64,000 nucleotides of DNA from Halobacterium noricense (GCF_021233435.1 NZ_CP089468.1:2046001-2110000), one strand, 5' to 3'; positions 53,228 through 64,000 are shown, numbered from the stretch's first letter. The notes: generated from the letters alone by a model not told the origin. Translations and numbers: made by a program.

Positions 53228-55305
53228 TCGGTACGTTCCTCGAAAAGTTCATCACTCCATATCAAGTCACCATCGAACAGAATCGGGACGACACCGTGCT
53301 CGAAGAAATCCCGTAGCTCGCTACCAGCGACTTCGAACGTATCGACGCGACCGGAGTTCAGGTAACGTGTTGTGTTTTCTCGAATATGTGGCGTAAATAA
53401 CGAACCCATAGCAGACGTTGATGTCGGATAACAGCGAATACTAAGCTCGTAACTGTCGTCTAGTTCACTCAACTCCAGAGAGATCGGAATACCGCTTCGG
53501 TTCTGCACTAATTGAAGTGTCCCATCTCCGATGGTGATATACTGATTTCCGAACAGCGTCACGTTCCGCGCGACAGATAGCCCCGCCTGCAGCGAGAACC
53601 CGTTGTTCAAGAGGCGAGCGAGTGCGCGACCGATTCTAACTGCAGGGTCGTTGCTGATGTTCGCGAGCGTGACGATGCCACCGTAGCTCCCACGCTCGAC
53701 GAGAACATCGCCCTGCTCGTAGGACTTACACGCGTTCAGCAGGAACGCGTCGACGTTCACTTCGTCAAGCGTCCGCGCGTCGAACATCCCATCAGCGCAC
53801 TGGAATCCGCCTTTGTCGACGTGCCCGATGTAGTGCAGGAAGTCGATGTTCTTCCGGAAAATCGCCGCGAGTTCGTCGGTAGTCAGGTCGTAGTGGACAG
53901 TGATGTCGAACTCGAAGATGTCCCGCGTGCCGTAGAACTCCTCGACGATGTCCTCCTCGCTCATCTCGTCCTCGTTGCAGACGATGTCGATGCTGATGGA
54001 GTCCTGCTCGCGGGCGGGGCGGTCCAGTCGACGGAGGTACGACTCCACGCGGGTCTTGCTCGCGCCGAGCGGGAACCCCTCCGCAATCCACGCGTGTTCG
54101 ATGGCATCCGTCTCGTCGGGCTTGACGACGTTCGACCAGTCGGTCACCGACTCCCCCCGGGAGGTGCTTCGGACAGCCGCGCCGTTCGCGCGGTAGAACT
54201 CCGTCAGCTCCTCGGGCTCGTCGTGGACGTTGGGCTCTTCGCCCGTGCTAGGTATCCGAACTGTCGCCAGTTCGTTCGCGACGAACGGAATCGCTTCGAC
54301 GTGGTCCGGGTCGGGTTCGATGTCCACGGTGAGCTTCCACTGCGGGACGTGTGGGTTCGTGACCTCGTAGGGGACGTCGAGGTACGCGCGGAGGCGTTCC
54401 GCAGGAGATGCGTCGTAGACATCCACGGGGTCGAACGGAAGCTCGTCCTCGACCACGTTGCGCTCGTGGAGGTTCACCGGGTAGAACCCCTCGGTGCGGG
54501 TGACGCAGTCGAGGAAGAAGACGTGTTTGAGAAGTTTCGAAACCTCCGCCTCGAAGCCGCGCTCCGTGTCGAGGTCGTAGTGGTCGCCACCGACGCCAAG
54601 CACTCGTCTCTCGCCGGGGACGATGTCCGCGCCGAGGTAGTACGCCAGCGAGCTCACGCGGAAGAGGTCACCGTAGTCACGGGGAATCTCGATGGTGACG
54701 CCGGTCTCGGGCAGTTCGAATGCGTCCGGCGCGTCGAAGGCGTCGCCGCGCTCGACGAGCGGCGGGTGGCCGCGGAGCGTCGGGAACGAGCGCTCCGGGG
54801 ACGTGGTCTTCAGTGCCGAGCTGCTGAGCGCAATCGCGCGCATCGCGTCCTCGACGTCGTCGCCGATGGTGATCGTGCCGGCGGGGGATTCGTGGAGCGA
54901 GCGAGCGCCGAGCGCGATCTCCTCGGCGTCTTCGAATCGAACGAATGTGGTGTTCTCGGAGCGACGTACGGTGACGGCGCTGTCGACGACGGCCTGCAGT
55001 TTCATCGGGCCGATGTCGATGTCCAGCGAGTACCAGTTCTCGTCGTAGGCCGCGACCTGTTGGTTGGCCGACTCCCCGACCATCGTCCCGGTGTCGTCCC
55101 ACAGGAAGACGTTCACCAGCCGCGGAATTTCGAGTTCCCCCGCAGTGACGGTGACGGCGCTGTCGACGGGTAGGAGGAACTGCTCGGTGTCCGCCTCGAC
55201 GGGGGCGACGACCCGGTCCGTGTACAGCTCGAACTGGGCGTTCTCGATGGGGTCGCGCACGAGGAGGCCGTCCGGGTCGACCAACGGCTCGAACTCCGGT
55301 CTCAT
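53224..55305 (-). CDS. CHAT/caspase-like cysteine protease
   Basis: A 693-residue cytoplasmic protein with a C-terminal CHAT (caspase-like) domain. The likely catalytic dyad is H495 in 'LHYIGHVDKGGFQC' and C526 in 'FLLNACKSYEQG', followed by the typical 'GIVTLANISNDPAVRIGRAL' helix. The N-terminal about 420 residues are beta-rich, of unknown fold, and could sense a signal or substrate. The ATG at 55305 is chosen because the upstream TTG-initiated extension is basic. It sits between the peptide gene and PccA. Such proteins act in cell-death or defence circuits in bacteria; here that is inference. Confidence 0.72.
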   Translation of the reverse strand: MRPEFEPLVDPDGLLVRDPIENAQFELYTDRVVAPVEADTEQFLLPVDSAVTVTAGELEIPRLVNVFLWDDTGTMVGESANQQVAAYDENWYSLDIDIGPMKLQAVVDSAVTVRRSENTTFVRFEDAEEIALGARSLHESPAGTITIGDDVEDAMRAIALSSSALKTTSPERSFPTLRGHPPLVERGDAFDAPDAFELPETGVTIEIPRDYGDLFRVSSLAYYLGADIVPGERRVLGVGGDHYDLDTERGFEAEVSKLLKHVFFLDCVTRTEGFYPVNLHERNVVEDELPFDPVDVYDASPAERLRAYLDVPYEVTNPHVPQWKLTVDIEPDPDHVEAIPFVANELATVRIPSTGEEPNVHDEPEELTEFYRANGAAVRSTSRGESVTDWSNVVKPDETDAIEHAWIAEGFPLGASKTRVESYLRRLDRPAREQDSISIDIVCNEDEMSEEDIVEEFYGTRDIFEFDITVHYDLTTDELAAIFRKNIDFLHYIGHVDKGGFQCADGMFDARTLDEVNVDAFLLNACKSYEQGDVLVERGSYGGIVTLANISNDPAVRIGRALARLLNNGFSLQAGLSVARNVTLFGNQYITIGDGTLQLVQNRSGIPISLELSELDDSYELSIRCYPTSTSAMGSLFTPHIRENTTRYLNSGRVDTFEVAGSELRDFFEHGVVPILFDGDLIWSDELFEERTD

Positions 55306-55529
55306 CGCTGCACCCGCGCGTGTCGTAGCCGGCGACGTAGCCGTCCGGTCGCGTGCCCGTGTAGCGAGCGCTCGGTCCGGGCTGCTGGCGACGTAACTGC
55401 CCGACTGCGCCAACAATAGGCATTTGATACGTCAGCGAGATTCCGTATCTCGTCGCACGACGACGCCGCCACCCTCGGCATTATGTCACAGAGGGATAGA
55501 ATAGGTAATAAAAATTCGGGCGTCGGTAG

Positions 55530-57359
<1,830 letters not shown>

Positions 57360-57435
57360 TCTTGAGAGACCGTTCTCCGGACGCCCTACTCATACTGTCG
57401 GTTCGAATTCGCGGTGGGCCGCGAGAAGTTTTGCG

Positions 57436-57446
57436 GAACGGAGTGA
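57436..57446 (+). repeat. Lone 11-nt loop of the hairpin family in the pccX-pccA gap
   Basis: GAACGGAGTGA at 57436-57446, with weak stems (TGC before, GCA after). It matches the loop of copy B exactly. The rest of the gap (57360-57597) has no gene I can support. A palindromic GGATTCGAATCC at 57468-57479 resembles a T-arm but has no tRNA around it. Confidence 0.5.
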
Positions 57447-57597
57447 AGCAGAAATGCCCGGCAGGCTGGATTCGAATCCCGCAAGTCGCAGCGCGCGAGC
57501 GTGGCGAGCGCGACCGTCTTGCTCTGGTTCTGAACTGCCCACTACGTGCCGCGACTCGGTTGACAAACGGTCGCACTCGGAGAACGGGAGCCGTCTC

Positions 57598-57858
57598 TCA
57601 GAACCGGTCGCTGCGGCCCGCTGCCGTCCACGGGTCCGTCGGTGCGCCGTCGGGCACGCGGTCGGCGCGCCCGCCGACAGCGTCGAGGCGCCCCGCGAAC
57701 GTCCACTTCTCGCCGTCCCACGACGCGTCGCCGCTCTCGGCGGCCGCGGCTGCGGCTTCGAGGCGCGCGAGGTGCGCGCTCACCGCGGCCGCGATGGCGG
57801 CGGCCTCCGCCTCGGTCGCATCCTCGGAAACTGAGATGTCGCGGTCCGTCACGGCCAT
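57598..57858 (-). CDS. pccX: Small acyl-CoA carboxylase subunit PccX
   Basis: An 86-residue acidic Ala/Glu-rich protein of the haloarchaeal 'acc operon protein' type. '[20 protein letters not shown]' forms a helix, followed by '[19 protein letters not shown]'. In Haloferax mediterranei a similar third subunit (PccX) was reported as needed for propionyl-CoA carboxylase. The ATG at 57858 overlaps the PccB stop (TGATG), so the pair is co-translated. Confidence 0.85.
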   Translation of the reverse strand: MAVTDRDISVSEDATEAEAAAIAAAVSAHLARLEAAAAAAESGDASWDGEKWTFAGRLDAVGGRADRVPDGAPTDPWTAAGRSDRF

Positions 57859-59408
57859 CACAGCGGGATGTTGCCGTGTTTCTTGTCGGGCGACTCCTCG
57901 CGCTTGCTCGCCAGCATCTCCAGGTCCTGAATCAGGCGTGGGCGCGTCTCCGTCGGCTCGATGACGGCGTCGAGGTAGCCGCGGTCCGCAGCCGTATACG
58001 GATTGGCGAACTCCTCGCGGTACTCGTCGATGAGCTGGTCGCGGAGCTCGTCGGGGTTCTCGGCGTCGTCGAGCTCCTCGCGGTAGAGGACGTTCACCGC
58101 GCCCTTCGGCCCCATCACGGCGATTTCGGCGGTCGGCCACGCGTAGTTGACGTCCGCGCCGAGGTGCTTGGAGGCCATCACGTCGTACGCGCCGCCGTAG
58201 GCCTTCCGCGTGATGACCGTCAGCAGCGGGACGCTGGCCTCCGAGTACGCGTAGAGGAGTTTCGCGCCGTGGCGGATGATGCCGTTGTGCTCCTGGTCGG
58301 TCCCGGGCATGAAGCCGGGGACGTCCACGAACGTGACGATGGGGACGTTGAACGAGTCACAGAACCGGACGAACCGGCTGGCCTTCTCGGAGGCCTCGAT
58401 GTCGAGGGTGCCCGCGCTCACGCGGGGCTGGTTGGCGACCACGCCGACGGAGCGGCCGTCGAGGCGCGCGAACCCGACGACCATGTTCTTCGCGTAGTTC
58501 TCCTGGACCTCGAAGAAGGAGTTCTCGTCGACGACGCTCCCGATGACGTCGGTCATGTCGTAGGGCTTGCGGGGTTCGTCGGGGACGATGGTTTCGAGGG
58601 CGTCGTCGCGGCGCTCGGGGTCGTCGTAGGGCTCGACCCTGGGTGGGTCCTCGACGTTGTTCTGGGGGAGATAGGAGAGCAGGCGCTTGATGTTGTCGAG
58701 AGCTTCCTCCTCGCTGTCGCAGGCGAAGTGCGCGACGCCGGACTCCGAGGAGTGGGTGGTCGCGCCGCCGAGTTCCTCGAAGCCGACCTGTTCGCCGGTG
58801 ACCGTCTCGATGACGTCGGGGCCGGTGATGAACATGTGGCTGGTGTCTTTCACCATGAAGATGAAGTCCGTAATCGCGGGACTGTAGACCGCGCCGCCCG
58901 CGCACGGCCCCATGATGGCCGAAATCTGGGGGACGACACCCGACGCCTTCTCGTTTCGCGTGAAGATTTCCGCGAACCCGCCGAGGGCGTCGACGCCCTC
59001 CTGGATGCGAGCGCCCGCGGAGTCGTTGAGCCCGATGACGGGCGCGCCGACCTCCACGGCCTTGTCCATGACCTTCGTGACCTTCTCGGCGAACACCTCG
59101 CCGAGGCTGCCGCCGAAGACGGTGAAGTCGTGGGCGAACACGAAGACGGTGCGGCCGTTCACCTCGCCGTAGCCCGTGACCACGCCGTCCCCGGGGAGCT
59201 GTTTCTCCTCCATCCCGAAGTTGTGGCTGCGGTGGGTGCGCAGCTGGTCGAACTCGTTGAACGTGCCGTCGTCGAGGAAGTAGTCGATGCGCTCCCGGGC
59301 GGTCATCTTCCCCTTCTCGTGTTGGGACTCGATTCGGTCCTCGCCGCCGCCGAGGAGTGCGCGCTCGGTCTTCTCGCGCAGTTCCTCGATGCGCTCTTCC
59401 ATCGTCAT
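57858..59408 (-). CDS. pccB: Acyl-CoA carboxylase, carboxyltransferase subunit
   Basis: A 516-residue crotonase-fold carboxyltransferase. '[19 protein letters not shown]', '[20 protein letters not shown]' and '[18 protein letters not shown]' are diagnostic of PccB/MmdA. It takes CO2 from the biotin of PccA to make methylmalonyl-CoA (or malonyl-CoA). MmdA of a decarboxylase is less likely because PccX and PccA follow. The ATG at 59408 is used; an ATG two codons later is equally possible. PccX overlaps its end by one base. Confidence 0.94.
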   Translation of the reverse strand: MTMEERIEELREKTERALLGGGEDRIESQHEKGKMTARERIDYFLDDGTFNEFDQLRTHRSHNFGMEEKQLPGDGVVTGYGEVNGRTVFVFAHDFTVFGGSLGEVFAEKVTKVMDKAVEVGAPVIGLNDSAGARIQEGVDALGGFAEIFTRNEKASGVVPQISAIMGPCAGGAVYSPAITDFIFMVKDTSHMFITGPDVIETVTGEQVGFEELGGATTHSSESGVAHFACDSEEEALDNIKRLLSYLPQNNVEDPPRVEPYDDPERRDDALETIVPDEPRKPYDMTDVIGSVVDENSFFEVQENYAKNMVVGFARLDGRSVGVVANQPRVSAGTLDIEASEKASRFVRFCDSFNVPIVTFVDVPGFMPGTDQEHNGIIRHGAKLLYAYSEASVPLLTVITRKAYGGAYDVMASKHLGADVNYAWPTAEIAVMGPKGAVNVLYREELDDAENPDELRDQLIDEYREEFANPYTAADRGYLDAVIEPTETRPRLIQDLEMLASKREESPDKKHGNIPL

Positions 59409-59483
59409 CTGATTGTGCCTTCGTTTCCCCACCGGCGGCAAAAGGATTCCGAGACGACCGCAACCCGAAACGGCGGCGCTAGC

Positions 59484-60917
59484 TCACAGAACCGAGCGGG
59501 AACGCCGCAGCCCGAGGAACGACGCGGCGGCGACTGCCGCGGTGACCACCAGGAACACGCGCGTCTGGTCGAAGGTGACCCCGAGCAGCGAGAGCGGGCC
59601 GACAGCGACACCGAGCGCGCCCGCGAGCCCGGAGACGAACGTGAAGATGAGGAACACGGGGATGACGACGCCGACCGCGTACAGCCACGGTGTCGCCAGC
59701 GACCGCGTGAGCGACCCAGCGCCGCGCTGGAGTTCGTCGACGGCGTCCGTGCCGAGCACCCAGCCCGCGAACAGCAGGAAGCCGACGAGCCCGCCGGTCA
59801 ACAGGAGGTCGACGACCGGGCCGGCGACCACGCCGAATATCTCGGCGTCGAGCGCGCAGATACTCCCGGTGACGGCGAACAGGCCGGCGAGCCCGGCGAC
59901 GGCGCGACGCCGCGAGACGCCGTACTCGTCGACGAGGAACGAGACCGGAATCTCTAGCATCGAGATCGAGGAGGAGAGCGCGGCCAGCAGCACGACGCCG
60001 AAGAACACGACGCCGACGACCTGTCCGTAAGGAAGCGCGGCGAACGCGCCCGCGAGGCTGACGAACAGCGCGCCCGGGCCACCGCCGCCCGCGCCGGCAC
60101 CGAGCGCGAACAGGATGGGGAAGACGACGACGCCCGCGAGCACGCCGACGACCGTGTTGAGCACGGCGATGGCGGTGCCGTCGGTGACCAGCGAGCGGTC
60201 CTCGCCGATGTAGGAGGCGTACGTCAGCATCGTCCCGGCACCCAGCGAGAGCGTGAACAGCGCCTGGCCGGCGGCCTGCGGGAGGATGTCGAAGAAGTTC
60301 GCGCGCAGGAAGGCGACGTCCGGCGAGAGGAAGAAGGCGACGCCTTCGGCCGCGCCGTCGAGGGTGACGCCCCACGCCGCGAGCGCGACGAGCAACACGA
60401 CGATGGCGGGCATCATCAGTTTCGTCGCCTTCTCGATGCCCCGTCGGACGCCGCGGAGCACGACGAGCGCGGTGATACCGAGGAAAAGAAGGTGGAACGC
60501 CACAGCTTCGACCCCGTAGCTGATTGCGCCGAAGTGCGCGCCGGGATCGGCGAAGTACGCGCCCGTGAAGCTCTCCGCGAAGTAGCGCAGAATCCACCCG
60601 CCGACGACGCTGTAGAACGAGAGGAGGACGACGCCGGTGACGACGAAGACGTGCCCGAACGCAGACCAGTACTTCGAGTCGGAGAGTTCGGAGAGCGCGC
60701 CGACGGGGTTGCGCCGGGAGCGGCGGCCGATGACGAACTCCGCGAGCAACCCGGGGACGCCGACGAGCAGGACGATGCCGAGGTAGACGAGGAGGAACGC
60801 CGCGCCGCCGTTCTCGCTGGTCATCCACGGGAACCGCCAGAGGTTCCCGAGCCCCACGGCCGACCCGACGGCCGCGAGGATGAACCCGATTCGTGTCTGC
60901 CAGGACTCGCGTGTCAT
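59484..60917 (-). CDS. Sodium-dependent transporter (NSS/SNF family)
   Basis: A 477-residue membrane protein with about 12 helices. 'ILAAVGSAVGLGNLWRFPWM' in the first helix is the LeuT-type Na+/substrate site. 'GAGTMLTYASYIGED' and 'SSISMLEIPVSFLVDEYGVS' continue the family pattern. NSS carriers bring in amino acids with Na+. Its neighbour at 61.1 kb is a paralogue. The ATG at 60917 is selected; upstream residues are basic. Confidence 0.92.
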   Translation of the reverse strand: MTRESWQTRIGFILAAVGSAVGLGNLWRFPWMTSENGGAAFLLVYLGIVLLVGVPGLLAEFVIGRRSRRNPVGALSELSDSKYWSAFGHVFVVTGVVLLSFYSVVGGWILRYFAESFTGAYFADPGAHFGAISYGVEAVAFHLLFLGITALVVLRGVRRGIEKATKLMMPAIVVLLVALAAWGVTLDGAAEGVAFFLSPDVAFLRANFFDILPQAAGQALFTLSLGAGTMLTYASYIGEDRSLVTDGTAIAVLNTVVGVLAGVVVFPILFALGAGAGGGGPGALFVSLAGAFAALPYGQVVGVVFFGVVLLAALSSSISMLEIPVSFLVDEYGVSRRRAVAGLAGLFAVTGSICALDAEIFGVVAGPVVDLLLTGGLVGFLLFAGWVLGTDAVDELQRGAGSLTRSLATPWLYAVGVVIPVFLIFTFVSGLAGALGVAVGPLSLLGVTFDQTRVFLVVTAAVAAASFLGLRRSRSVL

Positions 60918-61057
60918 TAGGTACGCCGTAGCAACCCCCCGCATTTGAGGGTTGCGACTGACGAACCGCCAAACCGTAGAAAACACCGCGGAAAGACGCT
61001 AAAAAACCGTTATAGAACTATGGGTCCGCGCCAAAACCGCCACGGCGGTGACGGTTC

Positions 61058-62401
61058 CTAGAGGCTCGGAATCGGCGGCGCGGCGTAGATGTCCGTGACG
61101 CCCAGATAGAGGGTCACGAACACGCCCACGAGCACGTACGTCCGAATCGACCAGAGCCACGCGGTGGCGAACGTCTCGCCGCCGCTGGTCCCCTTCTTGA
61201 TTTCGTCGACAGCTTCGGGGCCGTACACCCAGCCCACGAAGATGACGCCGAGCAGTACCGACAGCGGGAGCAACACGCTGTACGCGAGCGTGTCGAACCA
61301 GCCGAGCCACGCGGTGTTCCACGCGGAGAGTGTGCCGAGGACGAACAGGCCGCCGGCGAACGCGAACGCGGTTCCGGGGCGGCTGTAGCCGTAGTTGTCC
61401 ACGACGTAGGAGGTGACGACCTCCAGCAGACTGATTGCCGAGGAGAGCGCGGCGATGAGCACGACAAGGAAGAACACCGCGCCGAGCGCCTGCCCCGCGG
61501 CGCCGAGGTCGGCGAACACCTGCGCGACGGCGACGAACAGCGCGCCGGGGCCGCCGCCGGCCGCGGCGTCCGGCACGCCGCCGAACTGCACGAACAGCAG
61601 CGGGATGACGACGAGGCCGGCGAGCAGGCCGACCGCGGTGTTCAGCACGACGACGAGGCTGCCGTCCGCGGGGAGGCTGTCGTCGTCACCGAGATAGGAC
61701 GCGTACGTAATCATCGCGCCCATCCCCAGGGACAGCGAGAAGAACGCCTGGCTCACCGCGAACGGGACGACGCTGCCGAGGTTGTTCGCGAGGTAGTCGA
61801 AGTCCGGGGAGAGGTAGTAGCTGTACGCCGCCGCGGAGCCGTCGAGGGTGAACGCGTAGACGGCGAGCGCGACGAGCATGACGACGATGGACGGCACCAT
61901 CAGCTTCGTCGCCTTCTCGATGCCGTCCTCGACGCCGAACGCGACGATGCCCGCGGTGATGGCCATGAAGACGGCGTGGAAGGCGATGGCCTCCCAACCC
62001 GCGGAGACGGACGCGAAGTAGCCGGCGGCGTCACCGAAGTACGCGCCGGTTGCGCTCCCGAAGACGTACCGGATAACCCAGCCACCGACGACGCTGTAGT
62101 AGGAGAGAATCCACAGGCCCGTGAGCAGGCCGATTGCGCCCACGACCGTCCACGCGGGGTGTTTCAGTCGGTCGAACGCTTCGACGGCGTTGATGTTCGC
62201 GCGCCGCCCGACGACGAACTCCCCGAGGATGGCGGGGAGCCCGATGAGCAGGGCGGCGAGCAGGTAGACGAAGACGAACGCCGCGCCGCCGTTCGTCCCC
62301 GTCTTGAACGGGAACTGCCAGATGTTTCCGAGGCCGACCGCCGACCCGACGGCCGCGAGGATGAAGCCGAGTCTCGTGGCCCAGGTTTCTCGTTCTGTCA
62401 T
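61058..62401 (-). CDS. Sodium-dependent transporter (NSS/SNF family), second copy
   Basis: A 447-residue relative of the preceding gene with the same 'ILAAVGSAVGLGNIWQFPFK' site and 'GMGAMITYASYLGDD'. The copies differ in many residues, so this is an old tandem duplication, perhaps with different substrates. It begins 84 bases before the next gene's end. The 140-base gap to the first copy shows no own features beyond a probable promoter. Confidence 0.92.
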   Translation of the reverse strand: MTERETWATRLGFILAAVGSAVGLGNIWQFPFKTGTNGGAAFVFVYLLAALLIGLPAILGEFVVGRRANINAVEAFDRLKHPAWTVVGAIGLLTGLWILSYYSVVGGWVIRYVFGSATGAYFGDAAGYFASVSAGWEAIAFHAVFMAITAGIVAFGVEDGIEKATKLMVPSIVVMLVALAVYAFTLDGSAAAYSYYLSPDFDYLANNLGSVVPFAVSQAFFSLSLGMGAMITYASYLGDDDSLPADGSLVVVLNTAVGLLAGLVVIPLLFVQFGGVPDAAAGGGPGALFVAVAQVFADLGAAGQALGAVFFLVVLIAALSSAISLLEVVTSYVVDNYGYSRPGTAFAFAGGLFVLGTLSAWNTAWLGWFDTLAYSVLLPLSVLLGVIFVGWVYGPEAVDEIKKGTSGGETFATAWLWSIRTYVLVGVFVTLYLGVTDIYAAPPIPSL

Positions 62402-62485
62402 GGTGTACCACGCCGTATCCGCGCCGCCAGTTAAAAAGCGTACGGTTTGCGAGCGAAGCCCACGCCACAGCCCCGCGAACGAGCG

Positions 62486-62863
62486 TCAGGCCTCGTGGGT
62501 GGCCGCGCGGTACGTCAGGTCGGCCATCGCGACGAAGAGGAGCGTGCCCGCGACGAACGCCAGCGAGTGCAGCGGCGGCATCGAGAGCCCTTCCGCGGCG
62601 ACGACGCTCCCCGGGACGACCCACTGCCCGACGACGTAGAACCACTGGACGAGCGAGCGCTCCCGACCTTGCAGGTCGTAGTGGTCGACGGCGAACCCGA
62701 CGACGACCGCGAGGATGGAGAGCACGCCGAGGTGGGCGTGCGCGCCGACCATCCACCCCGGAAGGTTCGGCCCGCCGGGCATGACGAGGTAGGCGTTCTG
62801 CATCCCGTACAGCATCTGGACTGCGAGGCCGAGGAATCCCGACGTCTTCAGCACGCGTGTCAT
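62486..62863 (-). CDS. Small four-helix membrane protein with His-x-His
   Basis: A 125-residue protein with four predicted helices (about residues 10-28, 42-58, 70-90 and 98-115). The short motif 'GAHAHLGVLSI' (H42, H44) lies at the start of helix 2, suggesting metal or heme binding. A weak resemblance to bacterial styrene-oxide isomerase (GW..AH...G pattern) is from memory only. Function unknown. Confidence 0.6.
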   Translation of the reverse strand: MTRVLKTSGFLGLAVQMLYGMQNAYLVMPGGPNLPGWMVGAHAHLGVLSILAVVVGFAVDHYDLQGRERSLVQWFYVVGQWVVPGSVVAAEGLSMPPLHSLAFVAGTLLFVAMADLTYRAATHEA

Positions 62864-63188
62864 GAGCGTTGCATTTCAGGTAAGACAGATTAACGTTTCT
62901 ATCCGTTGTCACTGGTGGCACAGAACGGCCGCGAGCGCGGCGCGCCAGTTCGAGCGGAAGATTTCACGTACGCGCGCTGGTTCGCCCGTCGCTCCCACGC
63001 CCGCAATCGCGGTCGTGTCGTCCGGCTGCTCGTTTTCTCTGTCCCAACGTCGGGACTAACGCAGCCCCCCGAAACCGTACGACTACAGCAGGGTCGAATC
63101 GCCTCTGCGACCCGACCGCCCGAAAGCGGCAGGGGTGAGTGAGAAGGGTTGGCTTTATGCGAGCCCGCGACAGCCTTTCGAGTGCAAA
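62864..63188. other. 325-base intergenic region upstream of sucC
   Basis: A gap between divergent genes. Apart from the sucC promoter near its right end I see no gene, tRNA or strong hairpin family. Open frames of 65-78 residues in it (for example 62906-63142) are basic and have no family pattern. AT-rich GATTAACGTTTC at 62889-62900 could serve as the promoter of the minus-strand membrane protein. Confidence 0.5.
63153..63159 (+). promoter_or_regulatory. TATA box of the sucC operon
   Basis: CTTTATG lies about 30 bases upstream of the sucC ATG at 63189. It implies a very short or absent leader. Confidence 0.5.
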
Positions 63189-64000
63189 ATGAAGCTCCAC
63201 GAGTATCAGGCGAAGCAGGTCTTCGCCGAGGCGGGCATCCCGACTCCCGGGTCGACGCTCGCCACGTCCGTCGACGAGGTCGTCGAGGCCGCGAGTGACC
63301 TCGGCTACCCCGTCGCGGTGAAGGCCCAGGTACACGTCGGCGGCCGCGGCAAGGCCGGCGGCATCAAGCTCGCCGAGAACGAAACCGAAGCCCGCGAGGC
63401 CGCCGAGTCCATCCTCGGCATGGACCTCAAGGGGTACACGGTCGACAAAGTTCTCGTCGAGGAAGCGGTCGACTTCACGAACGAACTGTACGTCGGCGTC
63501 ACCATGGACCGCGGCGAGGGCAAGCCCGTCGTGATGGTCTCCGAGAAGGGTGGCGTCAACATCGAGGAAGTCGCGGAGGAAGACCCCGAGGCCATCGCCC
63601 GGGAGCACGTCGACCCCGCGTTCGGCCTCCATCCCTTCCAGGCACGGAAGGTCGTCTACGACGCCGGTATCCCCCGCGAGGTCGCGGGCGACGTCGCGTC
63701 CATCCTGACGACCCTCTACGAACTCTACGAGGACCGCGACGGCAGCGACGTCGAGGTCAACCCCCTGATGGTCACCAGCGACGACGAAGTCATCGCGGCC
63801 GACGCCGTGATGAACATCGACGAGGACGCGCTGTTCCGGCAGCCGGAACTCGCGGAGATGGAGGACGAGGCCGCCGAGGACGAACTCGAAGCCAAGGCCA
63901 ACGAGTACGGCTTCGACTACGTGCGCCTCGACGGCAACGTCGGCATCATCGGCAACGGCGCCGGGCTCGTGATGACGACGCTGGACCTCGTGGACTACTA
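63189..64000 (+). CDS. sucC: Succinyl-CoA synthetase, beta subunit (partial, cut by window end)
   Basis: The first 270 codons of the beta subunit, which continues beyond the window. 'KLHEYQAKQVFAEAGIPTPG' and 'AVKAQVHVGGRGKAGGIKLA' are the ATP-grasp N-terminus; 'GSDVEVNPLMVTSDDEVIAA' is the Mg2+-nucleotide region. It makes succinyl-CoA, or runs in reverse, in the TCA cycle. SucD is expected just outside the window. Confidence 0.95.
   Translation, partial: MKLHEYQAKQVFAEAGIPTPGSTLATSVDEVVEAASDLGYPVAVKAQVHVGGRGKAGGIKLAENETEAREAAESILGMDLKGYTVDKVLVEEAVDFTNELYVGVTMDRGEGKPVVMVSEKGGVNIEEVAEEDPEAIAREHVDPAFGLHPFQARKVVYDAGIPREVAGDVASILTTLYELYEDRDGSDVEVNPLMVTSDDEVIAADAVMNIDEDALFRQPELAEMEDEAAEDELEAKANEYGFDYVRLDGNVGIIGNGAGLVMTTLDLVDY

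Noticed and set aside
57468-57479. T-arm-like GGATTCGAATCC, hinting at a tRNA or an integration site
   Set aside because: It is a palindrome. Neither strand gives a 5-bp T-stem around it, and no acceptor or anticodon stem is nearby.
62906-63142. Small plus-strand gene upstream of sucC
   Set aside because: Highly basic, no start context, no recognisable pattern; composition looks non-coding.

Overview
This window is chromosomal DNA from an extremely halophilic archaeon (class Halobacteria). The evidence is a high G+C content with strong third-position C/G bias, very acidic proteins, archaeal ribosomal proteins (L21e, L24e, S28e, L7Ae, L18e), archaeal RNA polymerase subunits (RpoD, F, K, N), isoprenoid lipid genes, TATA-box promoters just upstream of mostly leaderless starts, and class II tRNA-Leu and tRNA-Ser genes. 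From memory, Ndk and RpoN look close to Halobacterium, but I could not run a search, so no genus is assigned.

Layout. 0-9.2 kb: a hypothetical gene, then L21e-RpoF-DUF655-KsgA-MscS-HemK2 methyltransferase, a two-gene MetE methionine synthase, a TrkA-type KTN protein and an APC permease. 9.2-15 kb: Ndk-L24e-S28e-L7Ae (minus strand), the tRNA acetyltransferase TmcA with a 59-residue membrane protein behind it, and GltX. 15-28 kb: an FAD-only thioredoxin-reductase-like protein behind an iron-box-like palindrome, then a long minus-strand translation, transcription and lipid block: tRNA-Ser, S13, S4, S11, RpoD, tRNA-Leu, L18e, L13, S9, RpoN, RpoK, enolase, S2, mevalonate kinase, isopentenyl phosphate kinase, RNase J, prenyl diphosphate synthase. 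28-31 kb: MoaA, an Mrp-type Fe-S carrier and a small gene. 30.3-34.5 kb: a lower-G+C pair encoding two secreted or cell-surface proteins. 34.7-44 kb: PorAB ferredoxin oxidoreductase, an Lrp regulator, small metabolic genes, a DICT-domain protein, XPB helicase and deoxyhypusine synthase. 44-48 kb: a HicBA toxin-antitoxin pair and an operon-like row CofD-Dus-CitG-like-DUF447. 48-53 kb: lipoprotein, HD hydrolase, amidohydrolase, UspA and BirA. 53-55.3 kb: a 44-residue membrane peptide facing a CHAT/caspase-like protease. 55.5-64 kb: propionyl/acetyl-CoA carboxylase (PccB, PccX, PccA), two adjacent Na+-dependent transporters, a small membrane protein, and the start of sucC.

Functional links. MVK, IPK and the prenyl synthase feed archaeal lipid synthesis. 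BirA (51.9 kb) should biotinylate the PccA carrier domain (55.6 kb). PorAB supplies acetyl-CoA and reduced ferredoxin. KsgA, TmcA, GltX, RNase J and the ribosomal proteins form the information-processing core.

The most unusual material is of three kinds. (1) Two families of short hairpins are scattered through the window. One has an 11-nt loop running GA...GA and stems that change by compensation. The other has perfect stems around a 2-4 nt loop. The second family forms intergenic arrays and also sits in frame inside metE2, mrp, the DUF447 gene and possibly gltX. (2) The CHAT-protease/small-peptide pair converges on a shared TTAA stop. (3) Two thioredoxin-reductase-like proteins have lost both the CxxC centre and the NADPH domain.
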